64,000 nucleotides of DNA from the NCBI GenBank assembly GCA_035610365.1, contig CM069435.1, forward strand, positions 15,799,123 to 15,863,122, in the 5' to 3' direction. Positions 55,401-64,000 of this stretch are shown piece by piece. Numbering within the stretch: the first letter of the stretch is position 1; each line of letters opens with the position of its first letter. The notes beneath the pieces are model-generated. The model had not been told where the DNA came from and made no database searches. It was given only the letters and a program-made list of their open reading frames with translations. Made by a program: the position numbers and the translations under genes. Origin of the DNA: Aquatica leii. Lineage: Eukaryota; Arthropoda; Insecta; Coleoptera; Lampyridae.

Positions 55401-57110
55401 CTGCGATTTTTGGTTTAATTCTCTTTTCACATACAAGTGCGCCGTATGTGATGATGGGTCTTAATACCACAGTATATAACCGTTTGGTCATCGTGGGTTT
55501 CAATATCTATGTGTGCTCGACTATCCGTTTGGTTGTATTAAGAACCCTGATAGCCTTCGTTGTGACTTTTTTTAGATGGACATTGAAAGTCAGTCTAGTA
55601 TTAAGAGTGAGTCTCAGATATTTGACTTCTTTTGTCATCGAGAGCGTGACTCCGTACATCGTAGGTAGTTTTATGTCATCCGTTTTACCTTGTTTGGTAA
55701 ACGGAACGATTGCCGTCTTAGTTGGGTTCACTAATAGTCCCTCTTTTTTGCACCATTTTTCGACGGTGTTTAGTGCACTTTGCATTATGTTCGATACAGT
55801 TGCCGCAAACTTCACGTTTGTGATAATGGTGAGATCATTGGCGTATCCGAAAGCAAATACTACCGCCTTCTAGTTCTTGCCGTCCATAACAAGGCACAAC
55901 AGTAGGGGCGACAGCACCTCGCTTTGTGGGCACCCGCCAGTCACTTTGACTCCCACTCCCACAGTGCTACCGTACAAAAAAGCTGTTATCGTCCGATCCC
56001 TGAGCATTGAGTTCACCCAGTTTTGGACTATAAATGTGATTCCTTTTTTCTCTATTGCTCTTGCAATTGTGGTGAACGTAGTATTGTTAAATGCTTCTTT
56101 AATATCTATAAAAGCACGCAATGCAAGATCATTATATTGGATTACGGTGTTTCGTGCATTTTGCATTATATTTGATACAGTTGCCCCAAAATTCCTGTTT
56201 GTGATAATGATAAGATCGTCGGCGTATCCTAAAGCAAATACCCCGCCGTTTTCTAGTACTCGTAGTAGGCCGTCCATGACGAGGCACCACATTAGGAGTG
56301 ACCGCACTCCACCTTGTGGGCACCCGCCAGCCAATATGGCTTCTACAGCGCTACCGTACAGATTACTTGTTACCGTCCGATTCCTGAACATTGAGTTGAC
56401 CCAATTTAGGACTAGACAGACAAGACAAAACCAGATTTTCTGGATTAGTAGACATACTGGTTTTGGTTGAGGAGGCGAAGCTTTTAGTGCCCTGTCCCGT
56501 CTATACCGGTCGACTACTCCTTCAAGTAATTTTAGAATGAAGAAAGTCAAGCTCATCGGTTTGTAAGATTTTGTCTGAGTGTACGTAGATATCCTTGACT
56601 TTGGTATAAATACCGTGACAATCCACCAGCTGTTTGGTATGTGCAAAAATGCTAAGCTGGCTCTGAGAATTTCGCATACTGCGTGTCGAAGAGCAGCAAA
56701 TCCTTTTTGCACCATGATGGGATAAATTCCATCGGCTTCTGGAGACTGAAAAAGTTTAAACGTATTGATTTCCCATTCTAGGTTTTTAGAATTAATTATT
56801 TTTCTCACTAAGTCCCAGTTTTTTTTGGGTTCCAGTTTGTTTGGTACCTCAAGGTCCTGGTACTTAGAAGTTCAGTTAACGATAAACCCGGGAAGTGTTT
56901 TTGCAGTAGTTCTTGTAGAGTGCCTTTTTTCAATGCGGTCTTTGCTCAGAGCTTTTTGGAGTCGAGAACTTGTAGGTTTGTTTTTTACGTCCCTACCATA
57001 CCTTTTTTTGCTTTTTTAATGAGCTTTTTAAGCTTTCTGTTCCACCAAGTTATCCTGTTGTGTGTTTGACAGTTTTTGGGCAGTTTGCTTCAAATGCGGA
57101 CTTTATCTGC
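55401..57110 (-). pseudogene. LINE reverse transcriptase with duplicated palm segment
   Basis: Linker near 57060: ITWWNRKLKKLIKKAKKG; KGTLQELLQKHFPGLSL near 56920. RT: SYKPMSLTFFILKLLEGVV (56570). A palm block then follows (WVNSMFRNRTVTSNLYGSAV, GGCPQGGVRS, GYADDLIIIT; 56420-56160). Next is the earlier motif A part (ALRAFIDIKEAFNNTTF, 56120), and then a second palm block (WVNSMLRDRTITAFLYGS, GGCPQSEVLSPLL, GYANDLTIIT; 56040-55790). Thumb at 55780-55510: KWCKKEGLLVNPTKTAIV. The order shows duplication or recombination of two copies. The family is jockey/LOA-like with RNase H. Confidence 0.8.
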
Positions 57111-57665
57111 CATTTTGAACAGTTTTTCTTATATAATTTTGTACGAATGTAAATTATTCAAATTATTTTTACAGTTTCTTATCGAGTTAATTCTTTTTAA
57201 CAATCTATTCAAATAAAATTTTTTTTAACATAAGCAGTTTATTAGATATTTGATCTATAATTGAAATTGAATTCGATATATGATCCTAGGTTCCAATCCA
57301 GCCTACAACAATTTTTTTTAGAAAAAATTTTATATCTTGAAAGAAAAGCAAGATACGTTAAAAAATAATAATTTTTTTCTAATTTTTTTGACTTTATATA
57401 CGGAGTGCTGCATCTTATTTACATTATCTTTGGATGTACCCACGATAACTCTCGAACCAAAAGTCCTAATTACTTGAAGTTTGGTATGAAGCTGGCTTTT
57501 TATATTCTCTCGGCTCTATCGAAAGATGTGTTTGATAAAGAAACTGGAATTGGATGTGTACGCCATTGTTAACAGTTTTTCTTATATAATTTTGTACGTA
57601 TCTAAATTATTCGAATTATTTTCAGTTTCTTATAGAGATAATTCTTCCTAACAATTTAAATAATA
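57111..57665. repeat. Rearranged repeat related to 41735-42215
   Basis: It contains two inverted copies of the block ending TTCTTATAGAGATAATTCTT (57110-57210 and 57570-57660), the block CAGTTTATTAGATATTTGAT in direct orientation (57238), and the block TTGGATGTACCCACGATAAC inverted (57430). Confidence 0.6.
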
Positions 57666-57739
57666 AATATCGTCTTTGTGGTATACATTCTTCAGTGGAT
57701 GTTTTATTTCTGATTACCATATCACTTTTGCCCTTTTCA

Positions 57740-59075
57740 CTAAGATATGATGTGGTGTGATTGCGCGCTTAAATACCTGTCCGTGTGTGTTAGTTTTCTG
57801 TACATTTGGTGACCCAATGAGCCAGCGGCTTTCCTGGTTACGAGGACATTTTGAAATGGTATGCTCTCGTTATTTTCTACCTCCGTGGCAAATCGGATGT
57901 TTGTTGTCGAGGTGCACTATGAACTCTTTTAGGGTTTCTTTATCCTGAGGCCATACTACAAAAGTATCGTCCACATATCGGTGTACCCGCACTTTGATTT
58001 TAGATTGCTGGTAGCCAGCGCTCTCTTATCGAACTCTTTGACGTAGATGTTTGCTACTACTAGGGACAGGAGGGGATCCTATTGATCCACCGTCTATTTG
58101 TTTGTAGATCCGTTAAATGTGAATAATGTAGTATCAGGTCTTTCAGCGTCTCATCCATGTCTTCTGCTTTCAGGTGTTGATAAGTATGGTTCATAAGAAT
58201 TTTGCTGAAAGTAACATCAAAGCTTACCAAAATGCAGATAAATAGCAGCTTCATACTCCGTATGGGTTGAGTTCTTAATGTGATGTTCTGATTTTTCGAC
58301 AAACTTTTGTAGACTGTTGCATAGGTACCTTGCTAGCTTGTACGTGACTGATCCAACTGCGCTTGCAATTGGACAAAGAGGTGTTCATGGTTTGTAAATC
58401 TTAAGAAAGCTGTAGAAGTGAAGGTATTGTGCTGTTTGATGGTAGCAGCTTCCTCTGCTCTGCTGTTGGTATCGAAGATATTTTTATGACATTTGAGACC
58501 CTGAAAACTCTTTCTGCAATTTTTTGTTTGGGTTTCTTGTAATTTTCTCGTAAGTGGAGTCCTCCAAAAGAGAGTTTATTTTGGCAATGTAGTTCGCTGT
58601 ATCCATTCCTTTTGTCAAGGCTAAGACAAAGTTCATTCCTTTGGAACGCGCTGCCGTACAGGTAGAGGTTTGTCCAGTGTGAGCGTGAAGAAGTTGATTA
58701 GTGGATCTTGGATGCTATTCCTTCCGGGTTTGAGTTGTGCCTAGCTTGACAAACTTCTTCTTCTGCACTTTTATTGACATTTTCGCTATCTTGGTTGCCT
58801 GGTCCATTGTAATCCTTTTCAGTGTGTTCCAGGTGTTCTGATTTACAACAAAAGATGTACTCGCAAAATTTTGTGCGGTCAATTCAATTGTTTTTTGGTG
58901 TCATGAATGCGCTGCTTCCGACAACCTGTACATGCTCGTTTGAAGAGGTTCTGCGCTTCTTGTATGGATGTGGTGTTTCACTTTCACAAAGCTGGGTGTG
59001 ATGTTTTGATCTCTGGAACGGCATAAGAACGTCAACTGAATCACTAGTTTAAATGTATTGATCCTAAAATGATGG
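57740..59075 (-). pseudogene. PLE relic (N-terminal domain to RT palm)
   Basis: The minus strand starts with the PLE N-terminal words LTFLCRSRDQNITPSFVKVK (59040), then ANYIAKINSLLEDSTYEKIT (58590), SVTYKLARYLCNSLQKFVEK (58350), LVSFDVTFSKILMNHTY (58220, motif A), and HRYVDDTFVVWPQDKETLKE (57990, intact YVDD). Decayed LPFLDV/HTDRY-like pieces follow to 57740. The GIY-YIG part is absent. Many frameshifts. It differs from both other PLE families in the window, though it is closest in N-terminal wording to the 12-18 kb family. Confidence 0.78.
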
Positions 59076-60290
59076 ACGGTTTATTAAGAGACCGATCAAA
59101 ACGACACGAACCAATAAAGAGGAGCGAGCAATTAGTATAAATACTCAAACCCAAGGGTAAACAATAAGACCACTAAAGGCAAAAAAAGTTTAAATTAAAT
59201 GTTTTTAGTTTGATTACGAAAAATGTGGCTGAAATTGTTAAAAAAGCAATTGCAAAAATTGCGCATTGAATTAACAGATACCTACATCAGTTTTTTCAAA
59301 ACTTTAAACATTAGATTATCTACTGTATAAAAGTCCTAACGTTTGTCGCAAGCATTAAAATGCATAGATTCATATCTTTATGTATTGTTACACGTTCGTT
59401 AATGTATACTCAAGTTGAATATTTTATAAACCTCGGTGAAAATCGGTTTTCTAGATTTGCTCTGTACACAACCTGGTAATTTACCATAAATTATTAAATT
59501 TGATTTAAATTCATGCCATTGTTAATGTGACTGTAGATGACGTTACTGAATGAGCGAATGAAGCATGCAATTTGTACATTATGTATCAGCATGAAATCAG
59601 TACCAGTTATGGCTTAAACTCAATTTTTGTGTAACCCTGCTCAATTAAAAACGAAATCAAGTTTTTCAACGCCAATAAAATATTAATTTAAAACTTTTAT
59701 AGAATAGGTAATAGATACAAGCTTTGTGGATTTTCAATTGTTTGCTTTTATGTTGACAGATTCCTTTCTCACTTTGATAAAAAAAACAGAAAACACACGT
59801 ACAAATCTTAGTTTAAAAATACAAAAACGAATCTATTTTTAAGTCGTTTGTCAGAAAATCACTACAACGTATTAATAAAAAGGTACTACGGTTAAATCTT
59901 AAATCATAGTAACGCCAATTGAATTAGTAGAACGAGATGCACGCTAGAGTACACTCGGAGTAAAAAAAAACGGGACGCTACTAGCTTCTTAGTAGTAGTA
60001 ACTAGTAGTAGTAACTTACTATTGTTCTTGTAATAGAAACGTTGTATGATTAGTACGTGCGCGCATGTGTTTATTTGATGCAGTTCATTAAACCTTTTTT
60101 TTAATGCATTTAATAATAAAGATTCTCTTGTTATTAAAATTTAGTGTTATACAAAAATTGCATTTTAAAAGTGACTGTATATTATTAACATTTTTATTCT
60201 TGTTATAATTTATGCCGGTAACACGTTTAGAATCGGTGAAAATAGATACAAAACTATTTGAATTTCTCAAATAAAAAAAAATGATCTAAG
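59076..60290. other. AT-rich region; possible gypsy 5' flank
   Basis: No gene is recognised. A short TAG-rich microsatellite (TAGTAGTAG) lies near 59990-60015. A 5' LTR for the gypsy relic may lie here but cannot be bounded. Confidence 0.35.
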
Positions 60291-60295
60291 AATCG

Positions 60296-60770
60296 ATGAA
60301 TAAAAATGTGAAAGAAAAACTGTCTAAACATTCTCAGAAGATAGAGGAAAATGTTAAAACTTTAGAGAAAAAATACAAGCTAACATTGAAAATAGAATAA
60401 AAATTATCGATGAACAACTACATGTTAGTGTTGAAAACAAAGTTTAAGCTGTTCACGAAGAAACGCAAGTACGTATTTTAAATTTAAGAGAAGAACTGTG
60501 CAACAAATTTAAAAACGAATTAGGCGAAACAATGAAGCTGCTTGAACTAATAAACCTTAATAAAGAAACCACTCACAAGTTTCAAGTTGTACCTCCAAAT
60601 TTTAATAAAAAGTTCCATGGTCCGTTGTGCTACAAAAGTATCTGCGCAGACATAAGAAAGCATAAAGGAAATAGCGCGACGAATACTTCAAGAAAGATGA
60701 GTGGTGAAATAGAGCACTTACGATGACATCCTACTAAGCCTATAAGAAGAAAACAAGAAGCGCGCTAGAA
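60296..60770 (+). pseudogene. Gypsy-type Gag, coiled-coil N-terminal part
   Basis: Coding-like text in several frames: MNKNVKEKLSKHSQKIEENV, SVENKVQAVHEETQVRILNL, REELCNKFKNELGETMKLLE, KFQVVPPNFNKKFHG. The long charged heptad-like stretch followed by a VVPP-F segment is typical of the Gag of some gypsy elements. Stops and frame changes are present. It is followed by Pol remains at 60990. Confidence 0.55.
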
Positions 60771-60989
60771 AGACTAGAACGAGTTGATCAATAAAGACAA
60801 AAACTATCTCATCTAGTTATGTAACAAAGATTACCATTCAAATAGCATCGCCTATGGAGCAATCAAAAAATCGAGTAATCGACCAACAAGTGCTGGTAGT
60901 CTACATTACAGAAAAAGTTATCTTGGGAATAGGTTCGAGCAATGCAAGCATGACCAAAAACAATCCGCAAATATCAGGTTTAAAGTTTG

Positions 60990-61312
60990 TTTGGATTGTG
61001 CACTTACTGTAGAAGATTTGTGCCCGGATTTGCCAATATTTCCAAATCTTTGACAACACAATTCAGATGTAATGAAGACTGCAAAAACGCTTTCAAACAA
61101 CTAAAACGGGCCTTAGGCACTTCGACATTTTTTTAAAGTTATGTAAGAAAAGATGGAAAATTTGTTTTGGATACCAATCGAAGTAATCTGACCATAAGTG
61201 CAGTCTTTTCGTGAATGGCTCACAAAAAATTATTGCGTGTTTTAGAAAAGTTTTGTCTAGGCTAGAAAGGAATTATTGATCTAGAAGGATAAGTGGCAAA
61301 ATGAATTGAGAA
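60990..61312 (+). pseudogene. Gypsy Pol: end of RT and start of RNase H
   Basis: The plus strand reads SLFGLCTYCRRFVPGFANIS, then CNEDCKNAFKQLKRALGTST, KDGKFVLDTNRSNLTISAVF and KVLSRLERNY, with frame changes. These are the RT connection and the RNase H start (the usual FILDTDASN has Asn for Asp). The main RT palm is missing. The element is then interrupted by a minus-strand LINE and resumes at 62360. Confidence 0.75.
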
Positions 61313-62290
61313 ACTTCTTCTTCTCGAGCCCTTAAACCAAAAGTTTCATATGTCCTTCCAGTGGCGGACACAGGCTATGGCCCTGTCGGTGGCTGCGGTG
61401 AGGTCCTCCATGGTGCATTTTTCGTCGAGGAGTCGGCAGATCGGAAGATGTTCCATGGTCTGTCTTTCCCCGCAGTCGCATAAATCGCTGTCGCTAGAGT
61501 ACCCCCACTTGGTCATGTTGACTTTGGATCTGCCAGTTCTAGTGCGTAGGCGGTTTAGGCTTTTCCACGTAGTCCAGTCCAGATCACCGCCAGCGGGTAG
61601 GTGTTCTCCTACTTCTAGGCTGGTACCGTCGATTGCGTCGGTGTTTTTAACGCGTTCGCGCCATGAATCCAACCTCGCTGCTTTAGCTGTTGAGTCCAGG
61701 GGTTTCTCGGGTATGAAGCTTTTTCGGGATTTTAGGCGTTTGTCGACGTTGGTATGGCCGTACAATGGATGCCTGGGTCCTCTAGTTGCCTCAGTTTTTC
61801 CCGCCTACTCGCTACATTTCTTCTTATGTCTGGTGGAGCAATACCAGCTAATAGGTAGAGGCTGTTGATGGGTGTCGGTTTCAGGCATCCCGTGATGTAG
61901 CGACTCTCGTTGAGCACCGGGTCGAGTTTTTTGGCATGAGATGACCGCTCCTAAACTGGGCACGCAAATTCTGCTGTGGAGTACCAGAGTGCGAGTGCAG
62001 TAGAGCGCAGGGTGGTCGGGTTGGCGCCCCACTTGGTGTTGGCCAGTTTTCTGAGGATATTGTTCCGAGCGCTGACTTTCCCCTTCGTCTTTTCCACGTG
62101 GGCCCTATAAGTCAGGGTCCGGTCGAGGACGACTCCGAGGTACACTGGGTTCTGGTGGTGTTCTATTTCCGTACCATCCCAGGTGATGCGTAACTTCCGG
62201 TTTGCTTCCCGATGGCTATGACACAGAACACTGTGCCAGAAGCAGTCATTGGAACCCTGATGCTTTGTCCAAAAAATCATGTCCGGGAGA
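61313..62290 (-). pseudogene. LINE insertion in gypsy: RT C-terminus and tail
   Basis: Minus strand: ITWDGTEIEHHQNPVYLGVV, LDRTLTYRAHVEKTKGKVSA, NNILRKLANTKWGANPTTLR, ALALWYSTAEFACPV, a shift, ITGCLKPTPINSLYLLAGIA and PPDIRRNVAS. A final frame follows (61765-61346): GGDLDWTTWKSLNRLRTRTG, KWGYSSDSDLCDCGERQTME and HLPICRLLDEKCT. The wording is that of a widespread invertebrate LINE group related to jockey. It ends in a GAAGAAGAAG tail at about 61313-61325. It is 5'-truncated and split by two frameshifts. Confidence 0.8.
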
Positions 62291-62359
62291 CTGCAGTTAT
62301 TGTTTGCGAATATTAAATATCTTTAAAAAACTGTTAGGTTGATGAGCGGGATCCTGAAT

Positions 62360-63080
62360 AGTTGAATCGCGATCAAGCAATCGATCTCATAATGAAAGTA
62401 CTCCTAAACTGGAAAGCAAACGGTCGACGACCAACTTGGAAAGATGTAAGTGCTTTGGACAGAAACATCAAAGCATACTGGACGCAGTAGAACTATTTGA
62501 GAGTAAAAGACAGTCTTCTAAAGCGATTTTTAGAGAGTGTCAAGGGCACGAAAAAGAGACTGCAGTTGGTAGTGACAAAGAGCCAAGTGTCACAGATAAT
62601 GCAGCTTCTGCATCTCAAGATGACACTTTGGCGTGAAGAAGGCATTACAAAAAGTTTGGGAAAAATTCTGGGTGAACTGCAACAAAGGTGTGATAGAATG
62701 TTGCACTTACGTGCACGGTCTGCGCATCAGAAAATGGTCCAGCAAAAAAAACGCAGAGCACCAATGAAACAGTATAATGTGGGAAGTTCTTTAGAGAGAG
62801 TAGCAATTGACATTGCAGGATCTTTCTCAGAATCTGATTACGAAAAAAAATATATCCTGGTAGCGATAGATGATTTTACGTAATAGGCGGATGCTTACGC
62901 CTTACCCATTCGAGAAGCAGCTACAGTCGCAGATGTTTTAGTAAAAATTTTTTTTTGCCTGTTTGGATTTTTGTTGGAATTACATTTCGACCAAGGTTGC
63001 AACTTTAAGTCCGCGCTGTTTCAAGAAGTTTGCCGACTGTTGGTAATTAAAAAAACTACAACGACGTTGAACGGATAAAT
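62360..63080 (+). pseudogene. Gypsy Pol: RNase H linker and integrase
   Basis: Plus: KVLLNWKANGRRPTWKDVSA, then KAYWTQ, a stop (TAG) where Trp is expected, NYLRVKDSLLKRFLESVKG and RLQLVVTKSQV. The integrase reads QQKKRRAPMKQYNVGSSLER, VAIDIAGSFSES (first catalytic Asp), KKYILVAIDDFT, two stops, ADAYALPIREAATVADVLV and LHFDQGCNFKSALFQEVCRL (second Asp in HFDQG). The end is cut by the PLE at about 63085. It is the same element as 60296-61312. Confidence 0.85.
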
Positions 63081-63084
63081 CGAC

Positions 63085-63705
63085 CAATGAGAAAATATAA
63101 TAGCAAAGGCTCTCACGGCCGGAATCTATACTAAGATAAGAATGTCTTCCGGGTTTAGACCGTGTCATTGTAGTTGTAACCAAAGTTGCCAACGTTTCGC
63201 CCACTTTCGTAAGGGACTTCATCAGGACGTGAGAGAAATCGAAAAACTCAAACAAACAACCGAAATCTAACTAAAAACTTCTCAAAAGTTAGGTAATCAA
63301 CTTGTGAACCAAGCCAGATTCTAAACTTTGAAAAGGTAAGAAAGAAAACGATAAATTTGAAAAAGCAAACAAAAATCTAACAAAGAATAATGACGAAACG
63401 ACCGGTCTCACCAATGTAGACTAAACCACATGAACAAGAAATTTGGTATACACCTTGAGATGAAAGTGTAGGAAATTTGTCCTTGGGAGAAGGAAGAATC
63501 TGAAAGATTTTGCCTGTCGAGTTGAAAATGGGTTTGATACCATTTTTTACGAAGAAGTTTTCCTATTTGATCTGTAACCTTGTGAATGTAGGGTAAAAAA
63601 GCCAATTTCGGATTGGATTCTGGAGAAGAAGTGTCCTTAAGTAATCGAGTACGTGAATGTAGACGACGTTTAATAACTCTATGAATATCTCGCTTTATAT
63701 AGGGG
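63085..63705 (-). pseudogene. PLE fragment: pLTR plus part of GIY-YIG region
   Basis: 63110-63385 matches the pLTR of the 12-18 kb PLE, including the CTGATGA...GAAAC hammerhead-like core (63225-63195) and the ORF start MKSLTKVGETLA. It then jumps to AFLPYIHKVTDQIGKLL and the start of the GIY-YIG domain (63600-63395, frameshifted). Most of RT and the endonuclease core are deleted. Confidence 0.8.
63155..63235 (-). ncRNA. Hammerhead-ribozyme-like motif in PLE pLTR (63 kb)
   Basis: CTGATGA, GTCCC/GTGGGC stem, GAAAC and a GTTGGCAACT/GGTTACAAC hairpin on minus. It differs from the 12-18 kb copies, and the hairpin is weaker because the TTCG tetraloop and one stem pair have changed. Confidence 0.45.
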
Positions 63706-64000
63706 AATTGTGCCTAAGGTGGCATACCGCCCGAGATGGCATAGTGCATATTTCTCTAACAAATATTTATATTTCGCGCTTAAAACGCGGTGTACCTTTA
63801 CAGCAGTTGACAGCGAATAAGCGGTTGCGTCGTTCTACGTTTCAGTGTCGTATTTTACCACCGACAGATTTTTTGTGAATAAACAGGTGATTAAGTTTTT
63901 GTTAGTAGTTTATATTAGATGTATTTGTAAATTTATTACTGTAAATGTGTCCTGTATAACAAATTAAAACGTTTCATGGATTCCTAACCTATAAGTTTTT
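63706..64000. other. Unassigned sequence at window end
   Basis: The PLE similarity stops at TATATAGG. The following sequence (for example GGTGGCATACCGCCCGAGAT) does not match anything else in the window. It may be the end of another inserted element. Confidence 0.35.

Noticed and set aside
55877..56470. Plus-strand 197-residue frame
   Set aside because: It lies antisense to the LINE reverse transcriptase, whose motifs are clear on the minus strand.
61350..61868. Plus-strand 172-residue frame
   Set aside because: Antisense shadow of the LINE C-terminal domain.

Overview
This is eukaryotic nuclear DNA, AT-rich and dominated by old, broken transposable elements. It has no operons, ribosome-binding sites or prokaryotic genes. 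An arthropod, probably an insect, is the best guess: there is an R1-like LINE, several jockey/LOA-like LINEs, Penelope-like elements (PLEs) with GIY-YIG endonucleases, and very short introns of 48-51 bp. The species cannot be told from the sequence.

Only three loci look like host genes. Two are intact spliced paralogs on the minus strand (27549-28430 and 37323-38680). Each encodes a protein of about 212 residues that matches the extracellular domain of the Na+/K+-ATPase beta subunit. Both lack the cytoplasmic tail and start with a signal-peptide-like exon. This pair is the most interesting content of the window. The third is a single plus-strand exon of a DUSP22/DUSP15-like dual-specificity phosphatase (51934-52050).

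Layout. 0.4-5.2 kb: a ZMYM1-like hAT transposase relic (-), split by a nested hAT element with an 8-bp target-site duplication (TSD) and by a block of GGCCCA-rich minisatellites. 6.2-11 kb: dispersed repeats, an A-rich T-poor stretch, and a jockey fragment. 11-20.2 kb: degenerate jockey-like LINEs (-). One of them holds a PLE composite (12089-17934) bounded by a 13-bp TSD; it consists of a tandem pair plus an inverted third copy and carries hammerhead-like motifs. 22.7-24 kb: a second PLE family. 25-27.3 kb: a LINE 3' end inserted between 74-bp direct repeats. 27.5-38.7 kb: the two beta-like genes, separated by a near full-length LINE (-), a second LINE 3' end (+) and foldback elements. 40.7-41.2 kb: a candidate solo LTR with heat-shock elements. 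43.8-47.1 kb: an R1-like LINE (-). 47.1-51.4 kb: a PLE fragment, then a tandem array with a ~600-bp period. 53.6-59.1 kb: tail-to-tail LINEs, a rearranged repeat and a PLE (-). 60.3-63.1 kb: a gypsy relic (+) interrupted by a LINE (-) and abutted by another PLE fragment.

Almost every transposon reading frame carries frameshifts, stops or changed catalytic residues, so mobility of these copies is unlikely. The beta-like genes, by contrast, keep open frames, splice sites, cysteines and upstream sequence, which suggests selection. All calls come from reading the sequence; no database search was run.
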